This document shows positions 15,579 through 23,544 of a stretch of 32,857 nt of DNA, one piece after another (the first letter of the stretch is position 1; every line of letters starts with the position of its first letter). This DNA comes from Verrucomicrobiales bacterium (GTDB lineage: Bacteria; Verrucomicrobiota; Verrucomicrobiia; Verrucomicrobiales; DEV007). The DNA is taken from the NCBI GenBank assembly GCA_024638765.1, contig JAHEJT010000041.1, positions 1 to 32,857 on the forward strand, given 5' to 3'. The notes beneath the pieces were generated by a model that was given only the letters and a program-made list of their open reading frames with translations, was not told the origin of the DNA and did no database searches. The position numbers and the translations under genes are program-made.

Positions 15579-16988
15579 ATGCCGAACGGAACGACGACAG
15601 CCGACGAAGCGATGAAAGGACCACAAGGTGTGGCCCGGGAGCCTCTCGTGTTGAACAACCGCTCCATGAACTGGATCACGGAACGGATCTGCGGCGTCGT
15701 GGAAAACCGGCAGCCGCTCCTGTGGTGGGTGCTCTTTCTTCCCAGCCTGGCCCTCGCCGGCTTGCTCGCGTTCTGCCTGGTTTACCTGGTGTCCACCGGG
15801 GTCGGCGTCTGGGGGAACAACCAGCCGGTCGCCTGGGGATGGGCCATCACCAACTTCGTGTTCTGGATCGGGATTGGCCACGCCGGGACTCTCATCTCGG
15901 CGATTCTCTTCCTGATGCGCCAGCGCTGGCGGACCTCCATCAACCGCGCCGCGGAAGCGATGACACTGTTCGCGGTGATGTGCGCCGGAATTTTTCCTGT
16001 CTTCCACGTCGGCCGCTTCTGGATGGCCTGGTTCCTGGCGCCGATTCCCAATGCCAACGCCATCTGGCAGAACTTCAAGAGCCCGCTGCTCTGGGATGTT
16101 TTCGCGGTTTCGACTTACTTCATCGTGTCGGTGATCTTCTGGTACCTGGGACTGGTGCCGGATCTCGCGACAATCCGGGATCGCTGCAAGCCGGGGATCA
16201 AGAAACTGCTTTACGGGATGTTCGCGCTGGGCTGGCGCGGCGGTAATCGCCACTGGCGGCACTACGAGATGGGGTACCTGCTCCTGGCGGCGCTCTCGAC
16301 CCCCCTGGTGCTCTCGGTCCACTCGGTGGTCTCCTTCGACTTTGCGACCTCGGTGGTGCCGGGATGGCATACCACTATCTTCCCGCCTTATTTCGTGGCC
16401 GGAGCCATTTTCGGCGGGTTCGCCATGGTGCTGACCCTTATGATTCCCGCCCGCGCCATTTACGGGCTCCAGGATCTGATCACGCACAAGCACGTCGACA
16501 ACATGGCGAAGATCATCCTGCTGACGGGATCCATCGTGGGATACGCGTACATCATGGAGTTGTTCATTGCCTGGTATGGCGGGAACAAGTTCGAGAGTGA
16601 CGCCTTCCACATGCGTATCCTCAGCGGTCCTTACACTACCTACTATTACTGCATGTTTTTCTGCAACGTGATCTCGCCGCAGATTTTCTGGTTCCGCTGG
16701 GCCCGGCACAATCTCTGGGTGGTGATGGCGGTCTGCATGTGCGTCAACGCGGGAATGTGGTTCGAGCGATTCGTGATTATCGTGACCACCCTGGCCCGCG
16801 ATTTTGTGCCCGGCGCCTGGGGTTTTTACAAGGCGACCTGGGTGGAGAAATCCACTTTCCTCGGCACTTTCGGATTCTTCCTGATGTGTTTCCTCCTTTT
16901 CCTCCGCTTCCTGCCCGTCATCGCGGTGGGCGAGGTCAAAGGGGTGCTGCCGGAGTCCAACCCGCATCACGGTGATGACGAGCATTAA
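15579..16988 (+). CDS. actC: Alternative Complex III subunit C, NrfD/PsrC-like integral membrane protein
   Basis: The NrfD-type quinol-binding membrane subunit of ACIII. It is 469 aa with about ten hydrophobic helices, the first near residues 45-70 ([23 protein letters not shown] split across two lines of the helix). The family segment [18 protein letters not shown] lies near 95. Conserved-looking polar residues include the His in GIGHAGT and the VFHVGRFW segment. It starts at ATG 15579, 23 bp after actB; ATG 15612 is a weaker alternative. ActC and ActF are paralogous in known ACIII, and both are present here. The expected role is oxidation of menaquinol and electron transfer to the Fe-S clusters of ActB. 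Confidence 0.94.
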   Translation: MPNGTTTADEAMKGPQGVAREPLVLNNRSMNWITERICGVVENRQPLLWWVLFLPSLALAGLLAFCLVYLVSTGVGVWGNNQPVAWGWAITNFVFWIGIGHAGTLISAILFLMRQRWRTSINRAAEAMTLFAVMCAGIFPVFHVGRFWMAWFLAPIPNANAIWQNFKSPLLWDVFAVSTYFIVSVIFWYLGLVPDLATIRDRCKPGIKKLLYGMFALGWRGGNRHWRHYEMGYLLLAALSTPLVLSVHSVVSFDFATSVVPGWHTTIFPPYFVAGAIFGGFAMVLTLMIPARAIYGLQDLITHKHVDNMAKIILLTGSIVGYAYIMELFIAWYGGNKFESDAFHMRILSGPYTTYYYCMFFCNVISPQIFWFRWARHNLWVVMAVCMCVNAGMWFERFVIIVTTLARDFVPGAWGFYKATWVEKSTFLGTFGFFLMCFLLFLRFLPVIAVGEVKGVLPESNPHHGDDEH

Positions 16989-17011
16989 GGGCGATTGAAA
17001 TTGAGAAACAA

Positions 17012-17578
17012 GTGAACGGCACCGCCACAGCAACCGCAAAACCGCCATTCGGATACCTCGCCGAATTCGAAAGCGTGCGCGCTGTCTACAAGGCGGCGGA
17101 GAAAGTGCGCGACGCGGGCTTCAAGCATTGGGATGTCCACTCGCCCTTTCCCATTCATGGTATGGACGAAGCCATGGGACTCGGCCGGTCCGTCCTCTCC
17201 TGGCTCGTCTTCTTTGGCGGAGCCACCGGAGCCCTGACCGCCTTCATTCTTCAGGGGTTCACCCAGATCGCGCTCTATCCCACCATCGTCCAGGGCAAGC
17301 CCGCCAACTTGAACACCATCCCCGCGTTTTTCCCGGTCATTTTCGAGCTTACGATTCTCTTTTCGGCCTTCACCGTGCTCTTCGGCATCATGGGTCTGAA
17401 CCAGTTGCCCCGGCTCAATCACCCGCTTTTTTCCTCCAAGAACTTCTGCCGGTTCTCCGATGACGGATTCTTCATCGTGATCGAGGGCCGGGACTCGAAG
17501 TTTTCCAAAGAAAAAACCAAGGCTTTCCTCGAGGAGATCGGGGCCAAGGAAGTGGAACTCGTGGAGGACGACGCCTGA
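17012..17578 (+). CDS. actD: Alternative Complex III subunit D (DUF3341)
   Basis: A small membrane subunit of ACIII, 188 aa, in the DUF3341 family. The N-terminal soluble part (FGYLAEFESVRAVYKAAEKV, about 13-32) includes HWDVHSPFPIHGMDEAMGL, a hallmark of the family. Two membrane helices lie near 63-83 and 105-130. The C-terminal tail (about 140-188) is soluble, with FSDDGFFIVIEG. The start is GTG 17012, 23 bp after the actC stop. It has no redox motifs, and in known structures ActD supports the membrane core. Confidence 0.92.
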   Translation: MNGTATATAKPPFGYLAEFESVRAVYKAAEKVRDAGFKHWDVHSPFPIHGMDEAMGLGRSVLSWLVFFGGATGALTAFILQGFTQIALYPTIVQGKPANLNTIPAFFPVIFELTILFSAFTVLFGIMGLNQLPRLNHPLFSSKNFCRFSDDGFFIVIEGRDSKFSKEKTKAFLEEIGAKEVELVEDDA

Positions 17579-17598
17579 TTCGCAATGAACCGACCGAG

Positions 17599-18252
17599 AT
17601 GATCAAGTATTTCCTCATCTGCTTTGTCCTCGCCGGCCTGCTGGTGGTCGCCGCCGCGCTCGTGCGCGGGGTACGCACGGATCTGCCGCCCTGGGAAATC
17701 TTCCCGGACATGGATCGCCAGTTCAAAGTGCGCTTCCAGCAACCGAGCAGTTTCTTTGCCGACGGGGTGGCCGCGCGTCTCCCGGTGGCCGGCACGGTCC
17801 CCATGGGGTACGAGATTCCCGGCAAGCCGGCGGCCCGCGGCGGGATCGCGCCGGGCGCCTTCACGCACGCCGCCGACTATTATAATACCGGCAGGTTTGG
17901 AGAATTTTTCGGGGACGGCATGCCCGGGGAGATTGCGGTCGGACAAGAACTGCTGGCGCGCGGGCGCGCGCGCTTTGACATCAATTGCGCCCCCTGCCAC
18001 GGCACGGCCGGCAACGGCATGGGCGCGGTCTCGAAATACTGGGCGACACCGATCACGAGCCTCCACGACCCGCGCATCCTCGACCGGGCGCAGACTCCCG
18101 ACGGCGCCCTGTTTTTCACGATTACCCATGGGAAAGGCCTCATGGGACCTTACGGGGGAAATATCACGGTGCGCGACCGCTGGGCCATCGTCGCTTACGT
18201 GCGCTCCCTGCAAATGAGCCAGTCGGCGGGCGGCGTCGCGCAGGCGGAGTAG
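17599..18252 (+). CDS. actE: Alternative Complex III subunit E, monoheme cytochrome c
   Basis: A monoheme cytochrome c of ACIII, 217 aa, anchored by an N-terminal helix (about 4-23, LICFVLAGLLVVAAAL). The heme site CAPCHG starts at C130, with H134 as the axial ligand. Downstream Met residues near GKGLMGPYGGNI can supply the sixth ligand. The N-terminal region has the ActE-like DMDRQFKVRFQ segment. The start is ATG 17599, 20 bp after actD. The TAG stop at 18250-18252 lies in the first unit of a GAGTAGT heptamer array, so the array begins exactly at the end of the gene. Confidence 0.92.
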   Translation: MIKYFLICFVLAGLLVVAAALVRGVRTDLPPWEIFPDMDRQFKVRFQQPSSFFADGVAARLPVAGTVPMGYEIPGKPAARGGIAPGAFTHAADYYNTGRFGEFFGDGMPGEIAVGQELLARGRARFDINCAPCHGTAGNGMGAVSKYWATPITSLHDPRILDRAQTPDGALFFTITHGKGLMGPYGGNITVRDRWAIVAYVRSLQMSQSAGGVAQAE

Positions 18253-18320
18253 TGAGTAGTGAGTAGTGAGTAGTGAGTAGTGAGTAGTGAGTAGTGAGTA
18301 GTGAGTAGTGAGTAGTGAGT
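18247..18320. repeat. (GAGTAGT)10.6 heptamer tandem array after actE
   Basis: Perfect 7-bp units run from 18247 to 18320, and one more unit-length match (AGTGAGT) lies at 18453-18459 beyond the inserted element. The actE stop is within the first unit. Each unit holds TAG and TGA across its boundary, so stops occur in every frame within three units. Confidence 0.95.
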
Positions 18321-18452
18321 AGAAGCTATCCCAATATAAATTCCCTCGATGATTCATTTGCGTTCATCATTTCGAAAAGCCTGTTTTTCCAATCCCCTCT
18401 CCCATGGGGAGAGGGTTAGGGTGAGGGGAATTTGTTTTTTGGGATAGCTTCT
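18321..18452. mobile_element. MITE-like element between actE and actF
   Basis: A 132-bp element bounded by perfect 14-bp inverted repeats, AGAAGCTATCCCAA (18321-18334) and TTGGGATAGCTTCT (18439-18452). It is flanked on both sides by AGTGAGT (18314-18320 and 18453-18459), which is either a 7-bp target duplication or simply the host heptamer array. Inside is a hairpin CCCTCTCCC-ATG-GGGAGAGGG followed by TTAGGGTGAGGGG, resembling a repeat I recall from many bacterial genomes. It has no transposase. It interrupts the non-coding gap but not the act genes. Confidence 0.8.
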
Positions 18453-18467
18453 AGTGAGTAATCAACG

Positions 18468-19964
18468 GTGAGCGCGCATAAATCAGTCAAGGATCTGCCG
18501 GAGGACGGCGAGAAGTTCGACATCAAGAAGGTGTCGAAACTCCTTGGCATGCTCTTTTCCGTCGGGATCCTCACCACGATCGCATGCGCGGTGATTTTCC
18601 TGAACCAGGAGTGGCGGGCCACCATGGCGTATTCCTGGCTCTTCGCCTTCATTTTCTTTTTCACGCTGGCGCTGGGCGGACTCTTCTGGACGCTGCTGCA
18701 CAACGCGACCAACTCGGGCTGGGGCGTCGCGGTGCGGCGGCTCATGGAGAACCTGGGGCTCATGCTTCCGTGGCTGTTCGTGTTCGCCCTTCCTTTCGTG
18801 GTGATCCCGGACGTGCGCGGAGCGCTCTGGGAATGGATGGGCGAGCGCCGGGAAATGATCTCGGAGGCGGAAGACTACGCGGCATCGCATCTCGAGACGG
18901 AAACCGCGGAATGGGAGGAAAAGGTCCGCGAGGCCAGGGCGCGATTTTCAGAAGTCCGCTCCGGAATCGAGTCGGGGATGGCGAAGGCGACACCCGGTGA
19001 AAAGGCGTTTCTCCAGGAAAAACTCGACGCCGAAACCGCGGCGTTCGATGCCCTCAAGTCGGAGGATGCCGCGCCGACCGTGGAATCCATCAAGGCGCAT
19101 CACATGAAGGAGTCCAACGTGCTCCTCTATAATAAGGGCGGATTCCTGAATATGGGGTTCTGGTTCTTCCGGTTTATAGCTTATTTCGTGATTCTCACCT
19201 TGCTGATTCGGTTTCTCCGCGGGCTCTCGGTCCGGCAGGACGCCGACGGCGACGAGAAGCGCACCATGCTGGCGCGGCGCATGAGTTGCGGATTTCTACC
19301 GCTCTTCGCGGTGGTGACCACGTTCGCGGTCATCGACTGGCTGATGTGTCTCGATTACACGTGGTTCTCCACGATGTGGGGTGTCTATCTCTTCGCGGGT
19401 TCGGCCCTCAGTTCCATGGCGGTCCTCGTCCTGGTGCTGACTTACCTGCGAAATCTCGGATATTTGCGCGATGTCGTCACCGAGGAGCATTACCATATCA
19501 TGGGCAAGCTCATGCACGCCTTCGTGATTTTCTGGGCTTACATCTCCTTCAGCCAGTATTTCCTGATCTGGTATGCGAATATCACGGAGGAAACCCGGTT
19601 CTTCCTGATGCGCAACACGGGGCACTGGAACACGGTCAGTATTCTCCTGGTGGTGTGCCATTTCTTTATCCCCTTCCTGGCCCTCCTGCAGAAGCGCGTC
19701 AAGACGACGCCACGGCTGCTCTGCGCCGTTTCCCTCTGGATGATCGCGATGCACATTATCGACATGTATTGGATCGTGATTCCGGAGCGCGGTCCCTCCC
19801 TCGGCGCCGGAGTGGTGGTCCCGGGCGCGATCTTCTTCGATGTGCTCGCCTTTACGGCCGTGGGCGCGCTCCTGGCCTACATCTTTTTACGCAGCCTCGG
19901 CAAAGACAGTCTCTATCCGTGCCGGGATCCCCGGCTCGAGGAATCCATCAACCTCATGAATTAA
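18468..19964 (+). CDS. actF: Alternative Complex III subunit F, integral membrane protein
   Basis: The second large membrane subunit of ACIII, related to ActC but not thought to be the quinol site. It is 498 aa with about ten hydrophobic helices (for example 25-45, 56-76, 97-115 and 232-249). Family-like segments include WLMCLDYTWFSTMWGVY, FWAYISFSQYFLIWYANI and NTVSILLVVCHFFIPF. Residues about 125-215 form a strongly charged, helix-prone stretch (ERREMISEAEDY...TAEWEEKVREARARF...EKLDAETAAFDALKSED) between membrane helices, which makes the protein longer than ActF proteins I know. The start is GTG 18468, 15 bp after the MITE-like element. Confidence 0.92.
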   Translation: MSAHKSVKDLPEDGEKFDIKKVSKLLGMLFSVGILTTIACAVIFLNQEWRATMAYSWLFAFIFFFTLALGGLFWTLLHNATNSGWGVAVRRLMENLGLMLPWLFVFALPFVVIPDVRGALWEWMGERREMISEAEDYAASHLETETAEWEEKVREARARFSEVRSGIESGMAKATPGEKAFLQEKLDAETAAFDALKSEDAAPTVESIKAHHMKESNVLLYNKGGFLNMGFWFFRFIAYFVILTLLIRFLRGLSVRQDADGDEKRTMLARRMSCGFLPLFAVVTTFAVIDWLMCLDYTWFSTMWGVYLFAGSALSSMAVLVLVLTYLRNLGYLRDVVTEEHYHIMGKLMHAFVIFWAYISFSQYFLIWYANITEETRFFLMRNTGHWNTVSILLVVCHFFIPFLALLQKRVKTTPRLLCAVSLWMIAMHIIDMYWIVIPERGPSLGAGVVVPGAIFFDVLAFTAVGALLAYIFLRSLGKDSLYPCRDPRLEESINLMN

Positions 19965-19998
19965 CCGGTTCCCGTCATTCGGCCTCAAACACGATCCC

Positions 19999-20421
19999 AT
20001 GCATCATCCTCATCCAGAAGACACGACGACGAAACGCTTCGGCGCGTTCCTCTGGGGACTCTTCGGCTTCGTTTTCTTCCTCGTCCTGACTGCAGGGATT
20101 GCGGGATCCGTGGTGCTCGCGTCGCGCGTCACCACGCAATCGAATTATCCGGGAGAGATCGCGGCCCAGCGCGCCGCCAGGCTCGCCGAGGTCGTGGCTG
20201 CGCAGCAGGCGTTGCTGGAGGAAAAAATGCCCATCGAGAAAGCCATGTCGACGGCATCCCGGGAACTGCGCGGATTGAAACCGGGAGCTTCCAAGATCGC
20301 CGTGCCCGGGACCGCGGCCGCGCTCGCCCAGATGGAGGCCCAGGCGGCGCAACCGCCGGCGGATCCCCCGGCTCCGGCCGAAACAGACGGCAAACCTGCC
20401 GGAAAAGAGACCGCACCGTAA
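19999..20421 (+). CDS. Small single-pass membrane protein of the act cluster
   Basis: I recognise no family. It is 140 aa. The His-rich N-terminus (MHHPHPED) is followed by one hydrophobic helix at about 17-41 (LWGLFGFVFFLVLTAGIAGS), an Ala/Glu-rich helical region (about 55-100) and a Pro/Ala-rich tail. It lies 34 bp after actF and 42 bp before the CcoN-like gene, so it is probably co-transcribed. It could be an accessory subunit or assembly factor for either neighbouring complex. It has no redox motifs. Confidence 0.75.
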   Translation: MHHPHPEDTTTKRFGAFLWGLFGFVFFLVLTAGIAGSVVLASRVTTQSNYPGEIAAQRAARLAEVVAAQQALLEEKMPIEKAMSTASRELRGLKPGASKIAVPGTAAALAQMEAQAAQPPADPPAPAETDGKPAGKETAP

Positions 20422-20463
20422 GCACGACGATAAGAGGATTTTTTTGATCGGCTAGAGAACAAG

Positions 20464-21951
20464 ATGAGCTCCGCAAAATCGAAGCAACCCGCCACAGGCG
20501 GCAATGACGAGGCGCAGGAACGCGCCCTCATCGATCGCTCCACCCGGATGCCGGTCTTGTTTTTCTTTACCAGTTCCGCGGTTTGGCTGGTGATCGCCGC
20601 GGCCCTGGGCCTGGTTTCCTCGATCAAGCTCAACGTGCCGGACTTCATGGATTGGGGGGCCTTTCTCACGTATGGCCGCGTCTATCCCGCGCACATGAAT
20701 GCCCTCATTTACGGGTGGGGTATCCAGGCGGGGATCGGGGCCGGACTCTGGATCATGGCGCGCCTCTGCCGCGTCCCCCTGAGAAACCCGGTCACCCTGG
20801 TGGTGGCGGGGCACTTCTGGAACATCGGAGTGACCGCGGGAGTCCTCGGCATACTCTGCGGAAAGAGCACCTCGATTCTCTGGCTGGAGTTTCCCGCGTT
20901 CGTCTGGCCGATCCTCCTGATTTCCTACGCCATGATCACCTTGTGGATGATCGTGATGTTCCGCGCCCGCCGGGTCGGGGATGTCTATATTTCCCAGTGG
21001 TATCTGCTGGCAGCGTCGTTTCTCTTCCCCTGGCTCTACGGGACTGCAAACCTTCTCATTCACGTCTTCCCCGGATCGGGAGTGATGGCGGCGGCCATCA
21101 GCAGCTGGTTTGCCAGCGGCATGATCTATCTCTGGTTCGTGCCCGTGGGCCTGGGCACGACCTATTACCTGATCCCCAAGATCGTCGGCCGCCCGGTCTA
21201 CAGTTACAACCTCGCCAAGGCCGGGTTCTGGGCCCTGATGATTTTCGGCGGGTGGACCGGCATGCAGCGATTCATGGGCGGCCCGCTGCCCGCCTGGATG
21301 CCGGCGATGGGGAGCGCAGCCACCATCCTCATCCTGCTGCCGATGCTGGCGGTGGAACTCAATCACCACATGACCACCAAGGGCAATCTCGGGTATATCC
21401 AATACAGTCCCACCCTGCGCTTCACGGTCTTTGGCGCCTGGGGCTTCAATTTATTCATCCTCCTCTCCGTGGCGCTCTCTTTCTTCAGCGTGGGCCGTTA
21501 TCTCCAGTTCACCCACGCGGTGACCGGACTGGAAATGTCCGCCCTCTACGGATTTTTCACTATGGTGATGTTCGGCGCCTTCTATTTCATCGCTCCTCGC
21601 GTCACCGGATGCGAGTGGCTCACCGGCGGCATGATTCGCTTCCACTTCTGGTTTTCCGCTTACGGAATCATCACCCTGGTCGCGTTCATGATCTTCGGCG
21701 GCATGGCCCAGGGGACCGGCATCGACCGCTGGGACGCGGCCTTCGAAGTCTCGGTCGCGCGCGGCTGGGGTTACCTCGTCGCGCGAAGCCTCGGCTGGGG
21801 ATTTATTCTTCTCTCCAACCTGATGTTCCTTTTCCACACCCTGCTCATGTCCGTGCGCCTCGGACGCCGCAGCTCGACGGAACCGACCTTGATCAGTAAA
21901 CTCCCCGATGATGCGGGAGCGGGAATTTCCACCGGCGCCGCCAAAGCATGA
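20464..21951 (+). CDS. CcoN-like (cbb3 oxidase subunit I) homologue lacking active-site ligands
   Basis: A 495-aa protein with about 12 membrane helices, of the CcoN branch of heme-copper oxidase subunit I, as shown by GRVYPAHMNALIYGWG, TTYYLIPKIVGRPVYSYNLA and FFTMVMFGAFYFIAPR. Compared with CcoN from memory, the TM2 His (H77) is kept. The TM6 CuB His (WYGHN in CcoN) is replaced in SWFASGM (about 214-220). The TM7 His-His pair is absent in GGWTGMQRFM (262-271). The TM10 HxH pair that binds heme b3 and heme b reads L356-E357-M358. It therefore cannot hold CuB or the b3 heme in the usual way and is probably not an oxidase. H77 with M358 might still bind one heme. The stop overlaps the start of the CcoO-like gene (ATGA), implying coupled translation. 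Confidence 0.85.
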   Translation: MSSAKSKQPATGGNDEAQERALIDRSTRMPVLFFFTSSAVWLVIAAALGLVSSIKLNVPDFMDWGAFLTYGRVYPAHMNALIYGWGIQAGIGAGLWIMARLCRVPLRNPVTLVVAGHFWNIGVTAGVLGILCGKSTSILWLEFPAFVWPILLISYAMITLWMIVMFRARRVGDVYISQWYLLAASFLFPWLYGTANLLIHVFPGSGVMAAAISSWFASGMIYLWFVPVGLGTTYYLIPKIVGRPVYSYNLAKAGFWALMIFGGWTGMQRFMGGPLPAWMPAMGSAATILILLPMLAVELNHHMTTKGNLGYIQYSPTLRFTVFGAWGFNLFILLSVALSFFSVGRYLQFTHAVTGLEMSALYGFFTMVMFGAFYFIAPRVTGCEWLTGGMIRFHFWFSAYGIITLVAFMIFGGMAQGTGIDRWDAAFEVSVARGWGYLVARSLGWGFILLSNLMFLFHTLLMSVRLGRRSSTEPTLISKLPDDAGAGISTGAAKA

Positions 21952-22676
21952 ATCAACTGCAGAAATTCACCCTGGGCCTGGCCCTCGCATTTGGATTGCC
22001 CTGGCTTTTCCTGATCGTGATCCCGTGGGCCCACATGCGCGCCCTCGAGCCGGTCCCTTACAGCGAGGAGGACGGAGACGTGGAGGTATCGGCGTATCCA
22101 CCGGGACTCGCGGGCCGCGTCCGGGCCGGTCACCGCGTCTACGCGGAACAGGGCTGCGTCTATTGTCACACCCAGATGGTGCGTCCCACCTATGCCGGAA
22201 GCGATCTCTGGCGGCCCGGCTGGGGCGGACGGGAAGAAGAAGGCCTCCAGCGCGAGACCCGGATGCAGGATTACCTGGGCGAGAGCTATGCGTTCCTCGG
22301 AGTCTATCGCAACGGTCCGGACCTCAGCAACGTGGGCTGGCGCATCGAGGATCCCGCTTGGCATCACCGGCATCTCTACAATCCGAGGGCGGAGAATGAA
22401 TGGTCCATCATGCCTTCGTTTTCGTATCTTTATGAAAAGCGCCCCGTCGAGGGGCAGCCCTCCGCCGACGCCCTCGAGTTGCCGGCGGAATTCGCGCCGG
22501 AAGAGGGGTATGAAATCGTGCCCACCAGCGAGGCCAAGGCCCTGGTGGAATACCTGATGTCCTTGAAAAAAGATTACAAAGTCCCCGTGGCGGTCCGCAA
22601 AGGCCGCGGCGGCGCTGCGCCCGACAGTGGCGCCGGGGCCGGCAGTGGCGCCGGGGCCCAGGGCGACGCCGGCTGA
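21948..22676 (+). CDS. CcoO-like monoheme cytochrome c
   Basis: A membrane-anchored monoheme cytochrome c of the CcoO type, 242 aa, overlapping the CcoN-like gene by 4 bp. One N-terminal helix (about 7-27) is followed by a periplasmic domain with heme site CVYCH (C70-H74) in the CcoO signature GCVYCHTQMVRP. RNGPDLSNVGWR and IMPSFSYL follow, with M155 the likely sixth ligand, as in CcoO. A segment of about 45 residues after the heme site (TYAGSDLWRPGW...) follows the CcoO layout. The C-terminal tail is Gly/Ala/Ser low-complexity. The partner relationship with a degenerate CcoN suggests electron transfer rather than oxygen reduction. Confidence 0.9.
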   Translation: MNQLQKFTLGLALAFGLPWLFLIVIPWAHMRALEPVPYSEEDGDVEVSAYPPGLAGRVRAGHRVYAEQGCVYCHTQMVRPTYAGSDLWRPGWGGREEEGLQRETRMQDYLGESYAFLGVYRNGPDLSNVGWRIEDPAWHHRHLYNPRAENEWSIMPSFSYLYEKRPVEGQPSADALELPAEFAPEEGYEIVPTSEAKALVEYLMSLKKDYKVPVAVRKGRGGAAPDSGAGAGSGAGAQGDAG

Positions 22677-22695
22677 AGAAAGTTCCCACAGTGAG

Positions 22696-23433
22696 ATGAG
22701 CAGTAAGGATCCCAATCTCGAGAAGATCGATTACGAAGAGACGACGAGCGTCGTCGACGTGCACGGCTCCGTCCGGCGCGAGAAAGACGAACCTCGCGCA
22801 GGCATGGAACCGGTGTCGCACTGGGTCGTGTTCGCGGGGGCCCTGGTGTTGATGCTGGGGGCCGGTTACCTGGGGGCCCACAACGGCGGTTTTGACATGG
22901 ACAACACCTATGCGGTGAGGGGTTACCAAGCCGCCCCGCGGCCGGTGGGAGAAGGCGCGGCCGGCGCGGTCCAACAATTGTCTCCCGAGGTATGGCTCGC
23001 CAAGGGCAAGAAGGTCTACAACAACTGCCAGGCCTGTCACAACCAGGCGGGCGTGGGCGTGCCCGGCGTGTTCCCGCCGCTGGTGGGTTCGGATTGGGTC
23101 ACGGGTTCCACCGAGAGATTCGCAATGGCTCTCTTGAAGGGGTTGAGTGGTCCCATCAAAGTAAATGGGACGCCTTACAACGGGGTGATGCCGGCTTGGG
23201 AATCTTTGAGTGACAAGGAAATTGCGCAGGTGATGAGTTACGTGCGCAACACCTGGGGCAACAGCGGCAGCCTGGTCACGGAAGCGATGGTGGCGGCGGC
23301 CCGGGAGAAGCACGGCGGCCACGTCGGGGCCTACACCGAGGCGCTCCTCCTCGAAGTGCCGGAAGACGCCATGCTGCCCGGGGAAGCGGTGGATCTGGAG
23401 AATGCCGAGACCTGGCCGAATTTGCAGAAGTAA
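22696..23433 (+). CDS. Membrane-anchored monoheme cytochrome c (CcoP-like position)
   Basis: A 245-aa cytochrome c with one membrane helix at about 43-62 (WVVFAGALVLMLGAGYLGAH) and one heme site CQACH (C111-H115) in NNCQACHNQAGVGVPGVFPPLVGSDWV. The sixth ligand is probably M165 in YNGVMPAW. It occupies the place of ccoP after the CcoN-like and CcoO-like genes but has one heme domain where classical CcoP has two. I chose ATG 22696, just after the ccoO-like stop; the frame is open upstream to 22627, where the sequence is low-complexity. It may pass electrons between ACIII and the oxidase encoded next. Confidence 0.88.
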   Translation: MSSKDPNLEKIDYEETTSVVDVHGSVRREKDEPRAGMEPVSHWVVFAGALVLMLGAGYLGAHNGGFDMDNTYAVRGYQAAPRPVGEGAAGAVQQLSPEVWLAKGKKVYNNCQACHNQAGVGVPGVFPPLVGSDWVTGSTERFAMALLKGLSGPIKVNGTPYNGVMPAWESLSDKEIAQVMSYVRNTWGNSGSLVTEAMVAAAREKHGGHVGAYTEALLLEVPEDAMLPGEAVDLENAETWPNLQK

Positions 23434-23492
23434 TTGAAGGTGAAAGAAGCGAAGGAAGATCTGAGAGTTGGAAGGAAGGGCCAAAGGGCGCT

Positions 23493-23520
23493 TTGCAACG
23501 AGGCTTCACGGGCCTAGAAT
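23493..23520 (+). promoter_or_regulatory. Candidate promoter upstream of the oxidase genes
   Basis: TTGCAA (23493-23498) and TAGAAT (23515-23520) are 16 bp apart and precede the subunit I ATG by about 25 bp. They match sigma-70 boxes at 4 of 6 and 5 of 6 positions. The 111-bp gap is one of the longest inside the supercluster, so an internal promoter is plausible. Confidence 0.35.
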
Positions 23521-23544
23521 ATTAAAGAGCACACCTATATAACC

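Noticed and set aside
15474..17048. A 524-codon minus-strand open frame opposite actC
   Set aside because: Its product is a run of His, Glu, Arg and Gly typical of antisense membrane-protein genes. ActC on the + strand is certain.
20464..23433. A working cbb3-type oxidase
   Set aside because: CcoN-like lacks the CuB and b3 ligands, and the third cytochrome has one heme domain, not two.
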